This document shows positions 34,797 through 43,536 of a stretch of DNA of 64,000 nucleotides, in pieces; positions within the stretch are counted from its first letter, which is position 1; each line of letters begins with the position of its first letter. The DNA is taken from assembly GCF_037113415.1 (NCBI RefSeq), contig NZ_CP146608.1, forward strand, positions 2,066,501 to 2,130,500, in the 5' to 3' direction. This DNA comes from Devosia sp. XK-2. GTDB lineage: Bacteria > Pseudomonadota > Alphaproteobacteria > Rhizobiales > Devosiaceae. The position numbers were made by a program, and so were the translations under genes. Under the pieces are notes generated by a model. The model saw only the letters and a program-made list of their open reading frames with translations, was not told the origin of the DNA and searched no databases.

Positions 34797-35900
34797 ATGG
34801 CAGTGGATCTGGGCAGCATCAAGTTCTACCTCGGCCCACGCGACGTCGACCCATCGGGCCCCAATAGCACGCTCGACGATCTCGAGGCCGTCATAGTCGA
34901 CTTTATCGCCGGCGCCGAAAAATCGCTCGATATCGCCGTACAGGAACTCGACAATCAGCCCATTGCCGAGGCGATCGTGGAAGCGCAACTGCGCGGCGTG
35001 CGGGTCCGCATTATCTCCGAAGCCGACTATCTGGTGGAGGACAAGCCCGCCGCCAATCCCTTCACATCCAGCCTCACGCTCGGCCAGGAGAAAAACCGGC
35101 TGATCCAGATGGCTCTGCTGCGCGCCAGCGCCTGGGTCAGGACCGATTTCAACCCGGAAATCTTCCACCAGAAATTCATCATTCGCGACGGCCAGGCGGT
35201 GCTGACCGGCTCGGCCAACTTCACCGACACCGATACCCATAAGAACCTCAATGCCATTCTCACGGTTGAGGATGTGGAAGTCGCCAAGGAGTTCTCGCGC
35301 GAATATACCGAGTTACGACGCGGCCAGTTCGGCCGCTATTCGGTGGCCCCGCCAGCAGCGGGCGGACATACCATTCGGCCCAAGGAGCTGCTTGTGGGCG
35401 ACGTGCGGGTCAAAGTGTGTTTCGCGCCCGATCATGGTCCGGAAATGGAAATCATGAAGCAGATGCTCAAAGCCCGCGAACGCATCGATTTTGCCATTTT
35501 CACCTTTTCCGGCTCATCGGGCATCGACGACACCATGCTCAGCATTCACGAGCGGATAAGGCTGCGCGGGCTGATCGACCGCACCCAGGGTGGCAGCAAA
35601 TATGCGCCGACCAAGGCCCTGGCCGCCGCCGGCATCGAAATGGTCTTTGTCGGCGGCAATCGCAAAGGCATCCGCAAGCTGCACCACAAGATGATGGTGA
35701 TCGACGACAGCCTGACCATTTTGGGCAGCTTCAACTACACCCAGCCGGCCAATCTCTATAATGACGAGAACATTGTCGTGCTCGGCGACCTGGAGAATCC
35801 CACACCCGGCCAAAAGGCCATTGCTATGGCGGCGCGCAAGGAAATCGACCGCATGGCCGAAGTCCACGGATCGCCCGTGCCGGTGCCTGGGCTCGGCTGA
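34797..35900 (+). CDS. Phospholipase D-like protein with two HKD motifs
   Basis: A 367-residue protein with two PLD-type half sites: HQKFIIRDGQAVLTGSANFT near residue 124 and HHKMMVIDDSLTILGSFNYT near 298. Each has the H-x-K-x4-D core. No signal peptide or membrane span is found. Families with this build include phosphatidylserine synthase/cardiolipin synthase, nucleases and phospholipases; the absence of a membrane anchor argues against cardiolipin synthase. GGAGG lies seven bases before the ATG. Substrate unknown. Confidence 0.8.
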   Translation: MAVDLGSIKFYLGPRDVDPSGPNSTLDDLEAVIVDFIAGAEKSLDIAVQELDNQPIAEAIVEAQLRGVRVRIISEADYLVEDKPAANPFTSSLTLGQEKNRLIQMALLRASAWVRTDFNPEIFHQKFIIRDGQAVLTGSANFTDTDTHKNLNAILTVEDVEVAKEFSREYTELRRGQFGRYSVAPPAAGGHTIRPKELLVGDVRVKVCFAPDHGPEMEIMKQMLKARERIDFAIFTFSGSSGIDDTMLSIHERIRLRGLIDRTQGGSKYAPTKALAAAGIEMVFVGGNRKGIRKLHHKMMVIDDSLTILGSFNYTQPANLYNDENIVVLGDLENPTPGQKAIAMAARKEIDRMAEVHGSPVPVPGLG

Positions 35901-37139
35901 TCAGGCCATGCGCTTGTCGATATGCCGCTGCTCGCGCAATTGCGGGAAGATGCGGCTCCAGATGACGGCCACAGCCATGGCGCCGAACCCACCCAGGACC
36001 ACCGCCGGCACCGGACCGATCAGATGCGCCACTGTACCGGCGCGGAACTCGCCCAATTCGTTCGACGCCCCGATAAAGACGGAATTGACCGCGTTGACCC
36101 GGCCGCGCACCTCTTCAGGCGTCCAGAGCTGCATAATGGTCTCGCGGATAGTGACGCTGACCATGTCGGCAGCGCCGACCAGGGCCAGCGCCGGAATGGA
36201 CACCCAGACCGTCGTGGAAAAGCCGAAAAGAACGGTGAAGGCGCCGAACAGGCCCACAAACAGGAACAGCACCTTGCCGGCATGGTCGCGCACCGGAAAG
36301 CGCGTCAGATAAAGCGCCATGACAATGGCCCCCAGGCCCGGCGCGGCGCGCAGCAGCCCCAGCTCGGTCGGCCCGGCATTGAGAATATCCTTGGCATAGA
36401 TCGGTAGCAGCGCCACGGCGCCGCCCATCAGGACGGCAAACATATCGAGCGAGATGGCGCCCAGCACCACCTTGTTGGAAAAGATATAGCGGAAGCCGCC
36501 GAACATGGTTTCCAGGCTCGTGGCCTGATGCGACTCACGTTTGGCTGGCCGGGGGATCAGCAGCACGGTCACCACTGCGCAAACCAGCAATGCTGCGCCC
36601 GTGCCGAAGGCGAAGCTGGGCGCTATGCCATAGAGCAGGCCACCGACGGCCGGGCCGGTAATCGAGGCGAATTGCCAGGCCGAGGCATTGACGGTGATGG
36701 CATTGGAAAGCGCTTCGGTCGGCACCAGATTGGGCGCCAGCGATTGCGCCGCGGGGCCCCAGAAGGCCCGGGCCGTACCGAGCACCACCAGGATGACAAA
36801 GATCGGCCAGACCTCGTGCGCTTCCGCATTGACCAGCAGCAGGAAGCCGATGGCGCAGGCCAGTTCGACCGTGAGGCAGACCGCCATGATGCCGCGCCGG
36901 TTGAAGCGATCCGCAGTGAGGCCCGTGACAAGAATGAGCAGCAAGGCGGGCAGAAACAGGCACAGGCCCACAAGCCCGAGCAGGAATGGCTCGCCGGTAA
37001 CGTCATAGATCTGCCAGGCGATAGACACCGACATGATCTGGACCGCAAAGCTGACCAATAGCGTGGTCAGCCAGAAAAAGCGGAAACCGAGATAGGTGAA
37101 GGCGAGCTTGGACGGCTCGGAGGGGGCGGGTGCACTCAT
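35901..37139 (-). CDS. MFS transporter (EntS-like)
   Basis: A 412-residue transporter with 12 spans, starting FTYLGFRFFWLTTLLVSFAVQIMSVSIAWQIYDVTG, the pattern of the EntS/MFS_3 group. Motif A is TGLTADRFNRRGIMAV, and TARAFWGPAAQSLAPNLVPTEALSNAITVNASAWQ near 123-156 is typical. The group exports siderophores, drugs or other small molecules. Its stop abuts the end of the PLD-like gene with no gap. Substrate not known. Confidence 0.85.
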   Translation of the reverse strand: MSAPAPSEPSKLAFTYLGFRFFWLTTLLVSFAVQIMSVSIAWQIYDVTGEPFLLGLVGLCLFLPALLLILVTGLTADRFNRRGIMAVCLTVELACAIGFLLLVNAEAHEVWPIFVILVVLGTARAFWGPAAQSLAPNLVPTEALSNAITVNASAWQFASITGPAVGGLLYGIAPSFAFGTGAALLVCAVVTVLLIPRPAKRESHQATSLETMFGGFRYIFSNKVVLGAISLDMFAVLMGGAVALLPIYAKDILNAGPTELGLLRAAPGLGAIVMALYLTRFPVRDHAGKVLFLFVGLFGAFTVLFGFSTTVWVSIPALALVGAADMVSVTIRETIMQLWTPEEVRGRVNAVNSVFIGASNELGEFRAGTVAHLIGPVPAVVLGGFGAMAVAVIWSRIFPQLREQRHIDKRMA

Positions 37140-37214
37140 GATAGCTGCTCATCGCATTTTGGCGATGAACGGTCAAAGGGGGAGTGTGATCAGATGCGCC
37201 ATCGTGCGTTGCTT

Positions 37215-37320
37215 CATCCCAGCCTCAGTCCCTCCCCATCAAGGGGAGGGAGGTGCAGGGCCGAACCGATTGTGTTCATCGTCTCCCTCCCCCTTGTGGG
37301 GAGGGATCAAGAGTGGGGGT
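37215..37320 (+). repeat. Dispersed palindromic repeat, copy D
   Basis: About 106 bp between the trmJ-type gene and the MFS gene, in the orientation of copies B and C: CAGTCCCTCCCCATCAAGGG, GAGGTGCAG, variable centre, GTTCATCGTCTCCCTCCCCC, TGGGGAGGGATCAAGAGTGG. The left end has drifted (CATCCCAGCC in place of CACCCCACCC). Confidence 0.8.
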
Positions 37321-37340
37321 AACCCAGCAACGGAAAGGCC

Positions 37341-38147
37341 CTACTCCTCGGTCTTGGTCGCCTTCTTCATCCGATTGGGATTGGGCCGCTCATGGCGGCG
37401 GTCGATGGAGGAAATGACGCCGCGCAGGGTGCGGATTTCCTGGCTGGTGAACCGGCCGCGGGTCAGTGCCGTGCGCAGATTGTTGACCATGCTGGGCCGT
37501 TTGTCGGGCGTGGTGAAAAACCCCGTCTGGTCCAGCACGCCTTCGAGATGCTCGAACAGGCCCACCAGCTCGTGGCGCGGCGCGGCCTCGGCCAGATTGT
37601 CGCCAAAGGGCAGCGCCCGGCCCGCCTCGCTGGTGCGCCGCCACTCATAGGACATCAGCAGCACGGCCTGGGCGATATTGAGCGAGGCAAAGGCGGCCTC
37701 GACCGGCAAGGTGACAATGGCATCGGCCATGGCCACTTCTTCATTGAGCAGGCCCCAGCGCTCGCGGCCGAATAACAGCCCGGCCTTCTGCCCGCCGTCG
37801 ATGTGGCTGGCCATGGCCGAGGAGGCTTCCTCGGGACCAAAAACCTCTTTCTGCATGTCGCGTGAGCGGGCCGTGGTTGCATAGACCAGGGTCAGGTCGC
37901 CCATGGCTTCTTCCAGCGTCTCGAAAACCCGCACCCGCTCCAGTACGTGATCGGCCCGCGAGGCGGCGGCAACGGCCTTTTCATTCGGCCAGCCGTCGCG
38001 AGGACGCACCAGCCGCATATCCCACAGTCCGAAATTGGCCATGGCCCGTGCCGCCGCGCCGATATTCTCGCCCAATTGCGGTTCGCACAGGATGATCGCC
38101 GGACATGGCGCGAGCATGAGGGGTTGAGAACTGTCTGTGCCGGCCAT
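37341..38147 (-). CDS. trmJ: tRNA/rRNA methyltransferase, TrmJ type
   Basis: A 268-residue SpoU/SPOUT methyltransferase. Motif 1 is LCEPQLGENIGAAARAMANFGLWDMRLVRPRD near 20-50, motif 2 GLLFGRERWGLLNEEVAMAD near 120-140, and motif 3 LPVEAAFASLNIAQAVLLMSYEWRR near 147-170, with a C-terminal helical tail. It matches TrmJ, which makes 2'-O-methylated position 32 in tRNA. The gene and the next two GNAT genes read on the minus strand. Confidence 0.85.
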   Translation of the reverse strand: MAGTDSSQPLMLAPCPAIILCEPQLGENIGAAARAMANFGLWDMRLVRPRDGWPNEKAVAAASRADHVLERVRVFETLEEAMGDLTLVYATTARSRDMQKEVFGPEEASSAMASHIDGGQKAGLLFGRERWGLLNEEVAMADAIVTLPVEAAFASLNIAQAVLLMSYEWRRTSEAGRALPFGDNLAEAAPRHELVGLFEHLEGVLDQTGFFTTPDKRPSMVNNLRTALTRGRFTSQEIRTLRGVISSIDRRHERPNPNRMKKATKTEE

Positions 38148-38206
38148 CTGTCATCGATCCGCTGAAATGTGGCGGCGACATAGCCCAATTGCCGCCATTC
38201 AGCAAA

Positions 38207-38803
38207 TCAGGCGACGCGAGCCCGTATGGGCAGGTCCTGCACTTTAGCGCTGACCTGCCATTCGCGATCGAGCAGGGCGAAATGCATTTCCTCGTCCCAT
38301 TCGCCCTGGAACAGGGCATGTTCGCGATAATGAGCTTCGAGCCGCATGCCCAGCTTCTGCATCAGCTTGATCGAATGGTGGCTGCGCCCGTCGCAGCGCA
38401 CCATGAGCCGATGAATGCGGAAATGGTCGAAAGCCAGGTCGATCATGGCCGTTAGCGCCTGGGTGAGATAACCCTTGCCGCTTTCAGCCGGATCAATGAC
38501 AAAGTGCAATTCGCCCTGCCCCGCCGTGGCATCGGACCATTTGAGGCCCACCTGCCCGACCAGCACATGATCACCCTTGCGCACCATAGCCAGCGTCAGG
38601 GTTTCGCCGGGCCGGTGCAGTTCCACCTGCGAGCGCATGATTTCGATGGCGGCAGGGATATCGGCGTCGTAGCGCGTCGGCCGTTCGACATAGCGCTGGA
38701 CCGAGGGCAGCATGTGATAGCGCCTGACGGCATCGAGATCACCACGTTCGAAGGGTCTGAGGTAGAGGTGGTCGGTTTCGATCGGCAAGCGCAAAGACGA
38801 CAT
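38207..38803 (-). CDS. RimJ/RimL-type GNAT acetyltransferase
   Basis: A 198-residue GNAT protein starting LRLPIETDHLYLRPFERGDLDAV, with GQVGLKWSDATAGQGELHFVIDPAESGKGYLTQALTAMIDLAF around the acetyl-CoA site and HRLMVRCDGRSHHSIKLMQKLGMRLEAHYREHALFQGEWDEEMHFALLDREW at the end. It is a close relative of the following gene, as the YREHALF.GEWDEE block is shared. Target protein or molecule unknown. Confidence 0.85.
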   Translation of the reverse strand: MSSLRLPIETDHLYLRPFERGDLDAVRRYHMLPSVQRYVERPTRYDADIPAAIEIMRSQVELHRPGETLTLAMVRKGDHVLVGQVGLKWSDATAGQGELHFVIDPAESGKGYLTQALTAMIDLAFDHFRIHRLMVRCDGRSHHSIKLMQKLGMRLEAHYREHALFQGEWDEEMHFALLDREWQVSAKVQDLPIRARVA

Positions 38804-38917
38804 GATCCGGTACCCTCCGCAGCGTTTGACAGGCGCTCGCAAGGAACGCTGGGCACGCTCCGTGGTTCCTGACATTCGGGACAATATCGCATCGCTTTGA
38901 CGAGCGTTTGACGCAGC

Positions 38918-39496
38918 TCAAACTTCACCCGAATGCCGCAGGGAGAGCCATTCGTCGCGCAGAATGGCGTAGTAGAATTCTTCGTCCCATTCGCCCTTGA
39001 ACCGCGCATGCTCGCGGAAATGAGCTTCCCGGCGCATACCCAGCCGTTCCATCAGCCGCCAGGAGGGCTCGTTGCGCGCGTCGCAGCGGGCAAAGATGCG
39101 GTGCAGGTCTGCCGGACCGAAGCCGAGATCGAGCAGGGCATTGGTGGCTTCTGTGGCATAGCCGTGCCCCTGATAGGCGGGATGGAAAATCCAGCCCAAT
39201 TCACCCTGCCGCGCCTCGGCAGAGCGCCAGATCAGCGAGACCTCGCCGATCGGCCCCTGGCCTTCCCGCGTTTCCACCGCCAGAACGATCCGGTCTCCCT
39301 CTTCCAGAAAACCGGTCTGGGTGGTGCGCTGTTGTATGGCCAGCGCACATTCCTCGCGGCTGAGCGGCGGATCGAACAGATAGCGCGCGACATCCTCCCG
39401 GCCGCGATAGGCAAACACCGCCTCGACATCGCCGCGCGTGAACGGGCGCAGACGCAAACGTTCGGTTTCAATAGGGAAATCGGGGTGCAGGGCCAT
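38918..39496 (-). CDS. RimJ/RimL-type GNAT acetyltransferase (paralogue)
   Basis: A 192-residue GNAT protein: FPIETERLRLRPFTRGDVEAVFAYRG, then GEVSLIWRSAEARQGELGWIFHPAYQGHGYATEATNALLDLGF with the Q-G-H-G-Y-A loop, ending with REHARFKGEWDEEFYYAILRDEW. GGAGAG precedes the ATG at 39496; an in-frame upstream ATG at 39601 is rejected. The ending is nearly the same as in the gene at 38207, so the two are a tandem duplicate pair. Confidence 0.87.
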   Translation of the reverse strand: MALHPDFPIETERLRLRPFTRGDVEAVFAYRGREDVARYLFDPPLSREECALAIQQRTTQTGFLEEGDRIVLAVETREGQGPIGEVSLIWRSAEARQGELGWIFHPAYQGHGYATEATNALLDLGFGPADLHRIFARCDARNEPSWRLMERLGMRREAHFREHARFKGEWDEEFYYAILRDEWLSLRHSGEV

Positions 39497-39587
39497 TGTC
39501 TCTCCGGGGCGCCGCACTTTTGCGCCTGCTACCGCTCTTGGCAAGGTGATGCTTGCCGCCGCCGCCGCCCCGTGCCAGCCTGCCGGC

Positions 39588-40025
39588 ATGAAGCCGACCA
39601 CCTTTATCGACCAGAAAGCCAGTTGCGATTGCGGCGCGGTGACCCTGCATGCGCAGGGCCGCGTCGTCTCGATGTTTCAGTGCGGCTGCCGCAATTGCCA
39701 GAAAGTCTCAGGCAGCGGCCACTCCTCGGTCGTGCTTTTGCCCGCCGATGCGATCGTGGTGACCGGCGCGACCAAAAGCTTTGTCCGCCCCGCCGAGTCG
39801 GGCGCCAGCTTCACGCGCCGCTTCTGCCCGGAATGCGGCACGACCATTTACGCCCAATCCTCGCGCGCGCCGGCCTTCCGCATCGTCCTGGCCGGCTTGT
39901 TTGCCGGCGAGAGCGACTGGTATGCGCCCACCCAATTGATATTCTCGCGCCATCATCCCGACTGGGACCTGATCGACGCGCAACTACCCCGTTACCAGAC
40001 CTACCGCCCGGAGAAACAAGCATGA
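39588..40025 (+). CDS. GFA (glutathione-dependent formaldehyde-activating-like) protein
   Basis: A 145-residue protein of the Gfa/CENP-V family, a zinc-binding fold. Cysteines are in the expected pattern: C-D-C-G near residue 14, C-G-C-R-N-C near 32, and the C-P-E-C-G-T near 81. The name comes from Gfa in Paracoccus, but most family members have unknown reactions. It is coupled to the TfoX-like gene by an ATGA overlap. Confidence 0.88.
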   Translation: MKPTTFIDQKASCDCGAVTLHAQGRVVSMFQCGCRNCQKVSGSGHSSVVLLPADAIVVTGATKSFVRPAESGASFTRRFCPECGTTIYAQSSRAPAFRIVLAGLFAGESDWYAPTQLIFSRHHPDWDLIDAQLPRYQTYRPEKQA

Positions 40026-40357
40026 GCATGGCGTCCGACGAACTGGCCGACCGCATTCGCACCCTGCTCTCGCCTGGCGACAGCATTCGCGAGCAGAAAA
40101 TGTTCGGCGCCAATGCCTTCATGTCCAATGGCAATATGCTGGTCGCGCCCATGAAGGACGGCTCGCTGCTGGTGCGGGTGGGCAAGGAGGGCATGGAGAG
40201 CGCCCTCCGGCAGCCCGGCGCCAGCGTCATGGATATGGGCGGCCGCACCATGGGTGGCTTTGTGGTGGTCAGCGGCGACGCCCTGGAAGAGGACTTTGCT
40301 CTGGGCGAATGGATCGACCGGGCCTTTGCCTTCGTAAAAACGTTGCCACCGAAATGA
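40022..40357 (+). CDS. TfoX N-terminal domain protein
   Basis: A 111-residue stand-alone TfoX_N domain: REQKMFGANAFMSNGNMLVAPMKDGSLLVRVGKEGMESALRQPGASVMDMGGRTMGGFVVVSGDAL. TfoX in Haemophilus controls competence, but short single-domain proteins like this are widespread with no proven role. It overlaps the GFA gene by four bases, and its stop abuts the end of the convergent FabF-like gene. Confidence 0.85.
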   Translation: MSMASDELADRIRTLLSPGDSIREQKMFGANAFMSNGNMLVAPMKDGSLLVRVGKEGMESALRQPGASVMDMGGRTMGGFVVVSGDALEEDFALGEWIDRAFAFVKTLPPK

Positions 40358-41644
40358 TCAGGCCGGCGCCTGACCAAAGACCAGCGCCGCATTGACCCCG
40401 CCAAAGCCGAACGAGTTGGACAGAACATAGCGCATCGCCCTGGCTTTGGCGGTGTTGGGAACCAGATCGAAATGGTCGGCGTCTTCGGTCGGATCATCCA
40501 GATTGATCGTGGGCGGAACAATACCGTGGCGCAGGGCCGCAATGGCAATGACCGCTTCCGCCGCGCCGGCAGCACCCAGCATATGGCCGGTCGCCGACTT
40601 GGTGGAGGACACCGCCAGATCTTTGCCACGGTCAGAAAAGACGGCCCGCAAACCGGCGACTTCCGCCGCGTCGCCAACCTCGGTCGATGTGGCGTGGGCG
40701 TTGACATAGTCGATCTGCGAAGGCTCCAGCCCGGCCATGGCCAGCGCATTGCGCATGGCCACCTGCGCCCCGGCCCCATCGGGCGATCCTGCGGTCAAGT
40801 GATACGCATCGGCCGAGGTACCATAGCCGGCCAGAACGGCGAGGGGTCTGGCACCGCGCGCGCGAGCATGGCTGAGCTTTTCGATCACCAGCACCGCTGC
40901 GCCCTCAGAGAGCACAAATCCATCATGACCCTTGTCAAAGGGCCGCGAGGCCTTCTCCGGGGCATCGGCATAGGAGGTGCTGAGGGCGCGCGAGGCGCCA
41001 AAGCCGCCGATGGAAATCGGATCGACTGACCCTTCGGCGCCACCGACCACGGCAATTTCGGCCTCGCCGGTCAGGATCAGCCGCATGCCATCGCCGATCG
41101 CTTGTGCCGAGGCCGCACAGGCCGTCACCGGAGTTCCGATCGGCCCACGGAATTGATGGATGATCGAGAGCCAGCCAGCGGCCAGATTGGCCAGGAACGA
41201 GGGGACGGTGAATGGAGAAAGCCGTCTTGGGCCCTTCGCATGTATGGTCTCCACCGCTCGCGCCATGACCGGCGAACCGCCGACTCCCGACCCGATAACG
41301 GTGGCCGTCGCAGCCCGATCGGCATCGGTTTGCGGGTGCCAGCCCGCCTGGTCGAGCGCCTCTGCGCAGGCAGCAATGGCATATTGGATGAACAGATCCA
41401 TCTTCTTGATGTCCTTGCCATCGATATGGTCCGCCGGATCGAAACCGTCCGGATCGTCGGCCTTGTCAGGCACCAGACCGGCGATATGCGCGGCGTAGCC
41501 GGTGGTATCGAACCGGTTATTGCGCACAATACCGCTGCGGCCCGCAATCAGACGCGACCAGAACGCATCGACGCCGACTCCCAAGGGACCGACGATGCCC
41601 GTTCCGGTAACAACGATGGGATCTGCGGGATCTGGTTTCAGCAT
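40358..41644 (-). CDS. FabF-like 3-oxoacyl-ACP synthase
   Basis: A 428-residue KAS II-type condensing enzyme with an intact Cys-His-His triad: C176 in VTACAASAQAIGDGM, H317 in NAHATSTEVGD and H354 in ATGHMLGAAG. It is not next to other fab genes and looks like a second FabF, serving specialised acyl chains or a polyketide-type product. ATG at 41644 has AGGAG upstream. A 12-bp word shared with the MarR promoter lies just before that ribosome site. Confidence 0.88.
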   Translation of the reverse strand: MLKPDPADPIVVTGTGIVGPLGVGVDAFWSRLIAGRSGIVRNNRFDTTGYAAHIAGLVPDKADDPDGFDPADHIDGKDIKKMDLFIQYAIAACAEALDQAGWHPQTDADRAATATVIGSGVGGSPVMARAVETIHAKGPRRLSPFTVPSFLANLAAGWLSIIHQFRGPIGTPVTACAASAQAIGDGMRLILTGEAEIAVVGGAEGSVDPISIGGFGASRALSTSYADAPEKASRPFDKGHDGFVLSEGAAVLVIEKLSHARARGARPLAVLAGYGTSADAYHLTAGSPDGAGAQVAMRNALAMAGLEPSQIDYVNAHATSTEVGDAAEVAGLRAVFSDRGKDLAVSSTKSATGHMLGAAGAAEAVIAIAALRHGIVPPTINLDDPTEDADHFDLVPNTAKARAMRYVLSNSFGFGGVNAALVFGQAPA

Positions 41645-41655
41645 CTGTTTCTCCT

Positions 41656-41667
41656 GTGTATATGCAC
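41656..41667 (-). promoter_or_regulatory. MarR operator candidate before the FabF-like gene
   Basis: GTGTATATGCAC on the plus strand, an imperfect palindrome, 12 bp before the FabF-like start and touching its ribosome site. The same 12 bases occur at 42141-42152 before marR. The neighbouring bases match in opposite orientation (CCT..GGC and CCT..GGG read on the other strand). Confidence 0.6.
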
Positions 41668-41706
41668 GGCTATGGGCGATTGCCGCCTGCAGCCCCGGCC
41701 GCATGC

Positions 41707-42123
41707 CTAGAGCCGCGCGATGGCGCGCAGCCCGGAAATGATGGTCATATAGTCGGGGTCGGTGAGTTGGGTGCGAAGCTCGGCAATGGTTTGACGCCAG
41801 ATCGGCACGACGGCCTCGAAACGACGCTTGCCTTCCTCGGTCACCTCATAATGCCGGGCGCCGCCTGCCTTGGCGTAGGTGGCGCACACCAGGCGCTTTT
41901 GTTCGAGCAGCGAGAGATTGCGCGACAAGGTCGTGCGATCCATCGCTATCTCGTCGGCCATGTCGGAAATCGACCGGTTCTGCCTGACCTGCAACTTGCC
42001 CAGAATATTGAACTGGGCAGCCGTCACCTCATAGGGACGCAGCCGCTCATCAGCCTTGCGCGTAATGGCCCGCGCCGCCATGCGCGTATTGAGCACCAGG
42101 CAAAGATCGAATTCGTCTTTCAT
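41707..42123 (-). CDS. MarR-family transcription regulator
   Basis: A 138-residue winged-helix protein: [54 protein letters not shown], with the recognition helix [14 protein letters not shown], and a wing [14 protein letters not shown]. Start at 42123 is used; the longer in-frame start adds no conserved residues. It is 62 bp upstream of the FabF-like gene on the same strand. A palindromic site lies 18 bp before its start, suggesting autorepression and control of the FabF-like gene. Confidence 0.9.
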   Translation of the reverse strand: MKDEFDLCLVLNTRMAARAITRKADERLRPYEVTAAQFNILGKLQVRQNRSISDMADEIAMDRTTLSRNLSLLEQKRLVCATYAKAGGARHYEVTEEGKRRFEAVVPIWRQTIAELRTQLTDPDYMTIISGLRAIARL

Positions 42124-42140
42124 GCGTTTTCGATACACCC

Positions 42141-42152
42141 GTGTATATGCAC
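42141..42152 (-). promoter_or_regulatory. MarR operator candidate before marR
   Basis: GTGTATATGCAC, identical to the site at 41656-41667, 18 bp before the marR start. Read on the minus strand the context is CCT-GTGCATATACAC-GGG. Confidence 0.6.
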
Positions 42153-42268
42153 AGGTCAACGGCAAGCCCCCTTGCCGAGCCCGTCTTTGCGCTTTTCTCT
42201 GGCAGTGCTATACGGACCGCCGAACAGGGCAAAGTGCCATAATCAGCTTTTCTCAAGGGAGTATTTCG

Positions 42269-43483
42269 ATGAGCAAGATCAAAGTCGCCAACCCGGTCGT
42301 GGACCTCGACGGCGATGAGATGACCCGGATCATCTGGCAGGCCATCAAGGACAAGCTCATCCATCCCTATCTCGACCTGCCAATTGAATATTATGACCTG
42401 TCGGTCGAAAACCGCGACGCCACCGATGATCAGGTGACAGTCGATGCCGCCAATGCCATCAAGAAGCACGGCGTCGGTATCAAATGCGCCACCATCACCC
42501 CCGATGAAGCCCGCGTCGAGGAGTTCAAGCTCAAGAAGATGTGGAAGTCGCCCAATGGCACCATCCGCAACATTCTGGGCGGCGTGATTTTCCGTGAGCC
42601 CATCATCTGCAAGAACGTGCCGCGCCTGGTGCCGGGCTGGACCCAGCCAATCATCGTTGGCCGCCACGCCTTTGGCGACCAATACCGCGCCACCGACTTC
42701 AAGTTCCCCGGCAAGGGCAAGCTGACCATGAAGTTTGTCGGCGAAGACGGCACCGTGATCGAGCATGACGTGTTCGACGCCCCGAGCGCCGGTATTGCCA
42801 TGGGCATGTACAATCTGGACGCGTCGATCCGCGACTTCGCCTATTCGAGCTTCAATTACGGCCTCGCCCGCGGCGTGCCGGTCTATCTCTCGACCAAGAA
42901 CACCATTCTCAAGGCCTATGACGGCCGCTTCAAGGACATCTTCCAGGAAATCTACGACGCCGAGTTCAAGGACAAGTTCGAAGCCAAGAAGATCTGGTAT
43001 GAACACCGCCTGATCGACGACATGGTTGCCTCGGCCCTCAAGTGGTCCGGTGGCTATGTCTGGGCCTGTAAGAACTATGACGGCGACGTGCAGTCCGACA
43101 TCGTGGCGCAGGGTTTCGGCTCGCTGGGCCTGATGACTTCGGTTCTCGCAACGCCCGATGGCAAGATCGTGGAAGCCGAAGCTGCGCACGGCACGGTGAC
43201 CCGTCACTATCGCCAGCATCAGCAGGGCAAGGAAACCTCGACCAATTCCACCGCCTCGATCTTCGCCTGGACCCGTGGTCTCGCCCACCGCGCCAAGCTC
43301 GACGATAATGCCGAACTGGCCAAATTTGCCGAGACGCTGGAAAAGGTCACTGTCGACACCATCGAAGAAGGCAAGATGACCAAGGACCTGGCCCTGCTCG
43401 TGGGTCCCGATCAGCCCTGGCTGACCACGATGGGCTTCCTCGATGCCATCGACGCCAACCTGCAGAAGGCCATGGCCGCCTGA
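42269..43483 (+). CDS. icd: NADP-dependent isocitrate dehydrogenase
   Basis: Converts isocitrate to 2-oxoglutarate in the citrate cycle, making NADPH. The 404-residue protein is of the eukaryote-like homodimeric type found in rhizobia: [22 protein letters not shown] start, [20 protein letters not shown] substrate loop, [16 protein letters not shown] metal site (D near 252), and [28 protein letters not shown] site. Stop is followed by a strong terminator. Convergent with the DHFR-like gene. Confidence 0.96.
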   Translation: MSKIKVANPVVDLDGDEMTRIIWQAIKDKLIHPYLDLPIEYYDLSVENRDATDDQVTVDAANAIKKHGVGIKCATITPDEARVEEFKLKKMWKSPNGTIRNILGGVIFREPIICKNVPRLVPGWTQPIIVGRHAFGDQYRATDFKFPGKGKLTMKFVGEDGTVIEHDVFDAPSAGIAMGMYNLDASIRDFAYSSFNYGLARGVPVYLSTKNTILKAYDGRFKDIFQEIYDAEFKDKFEAKKIWYEHRLIDDMVASALKWSGGYVWACKNYDGDVQSDIVAQGFGSLGLMTSVLATPDGKIVEAEAAHGTVTRHYRQHQQGKETSTNSTASIFAWTRGLAHRAKLDDNAELAKFAETLEKVTVDTIEEGKMTKDLALLVGPDQPWLTTMGFLDAIDANLQKAMAA

Positions 43484-43506
43484 GCCTGAATTTGCCTTGC
43501 AAGCGA

Positions 43507-43532
43507 AAGCCGGGGCCTGCCCCGGCTTTTTT
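43507..43532 (+). terminator. Rho-independent terminator after icd
   Basis: AAGCCGGGGC-CTG-CCCCGGCTT followed by TTTTT, a nine-pair GC stem 23 bp after the icd stop. A classic strong terminator. Confidence 0.9.
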
Positions 43533-43536
43533 ATTG

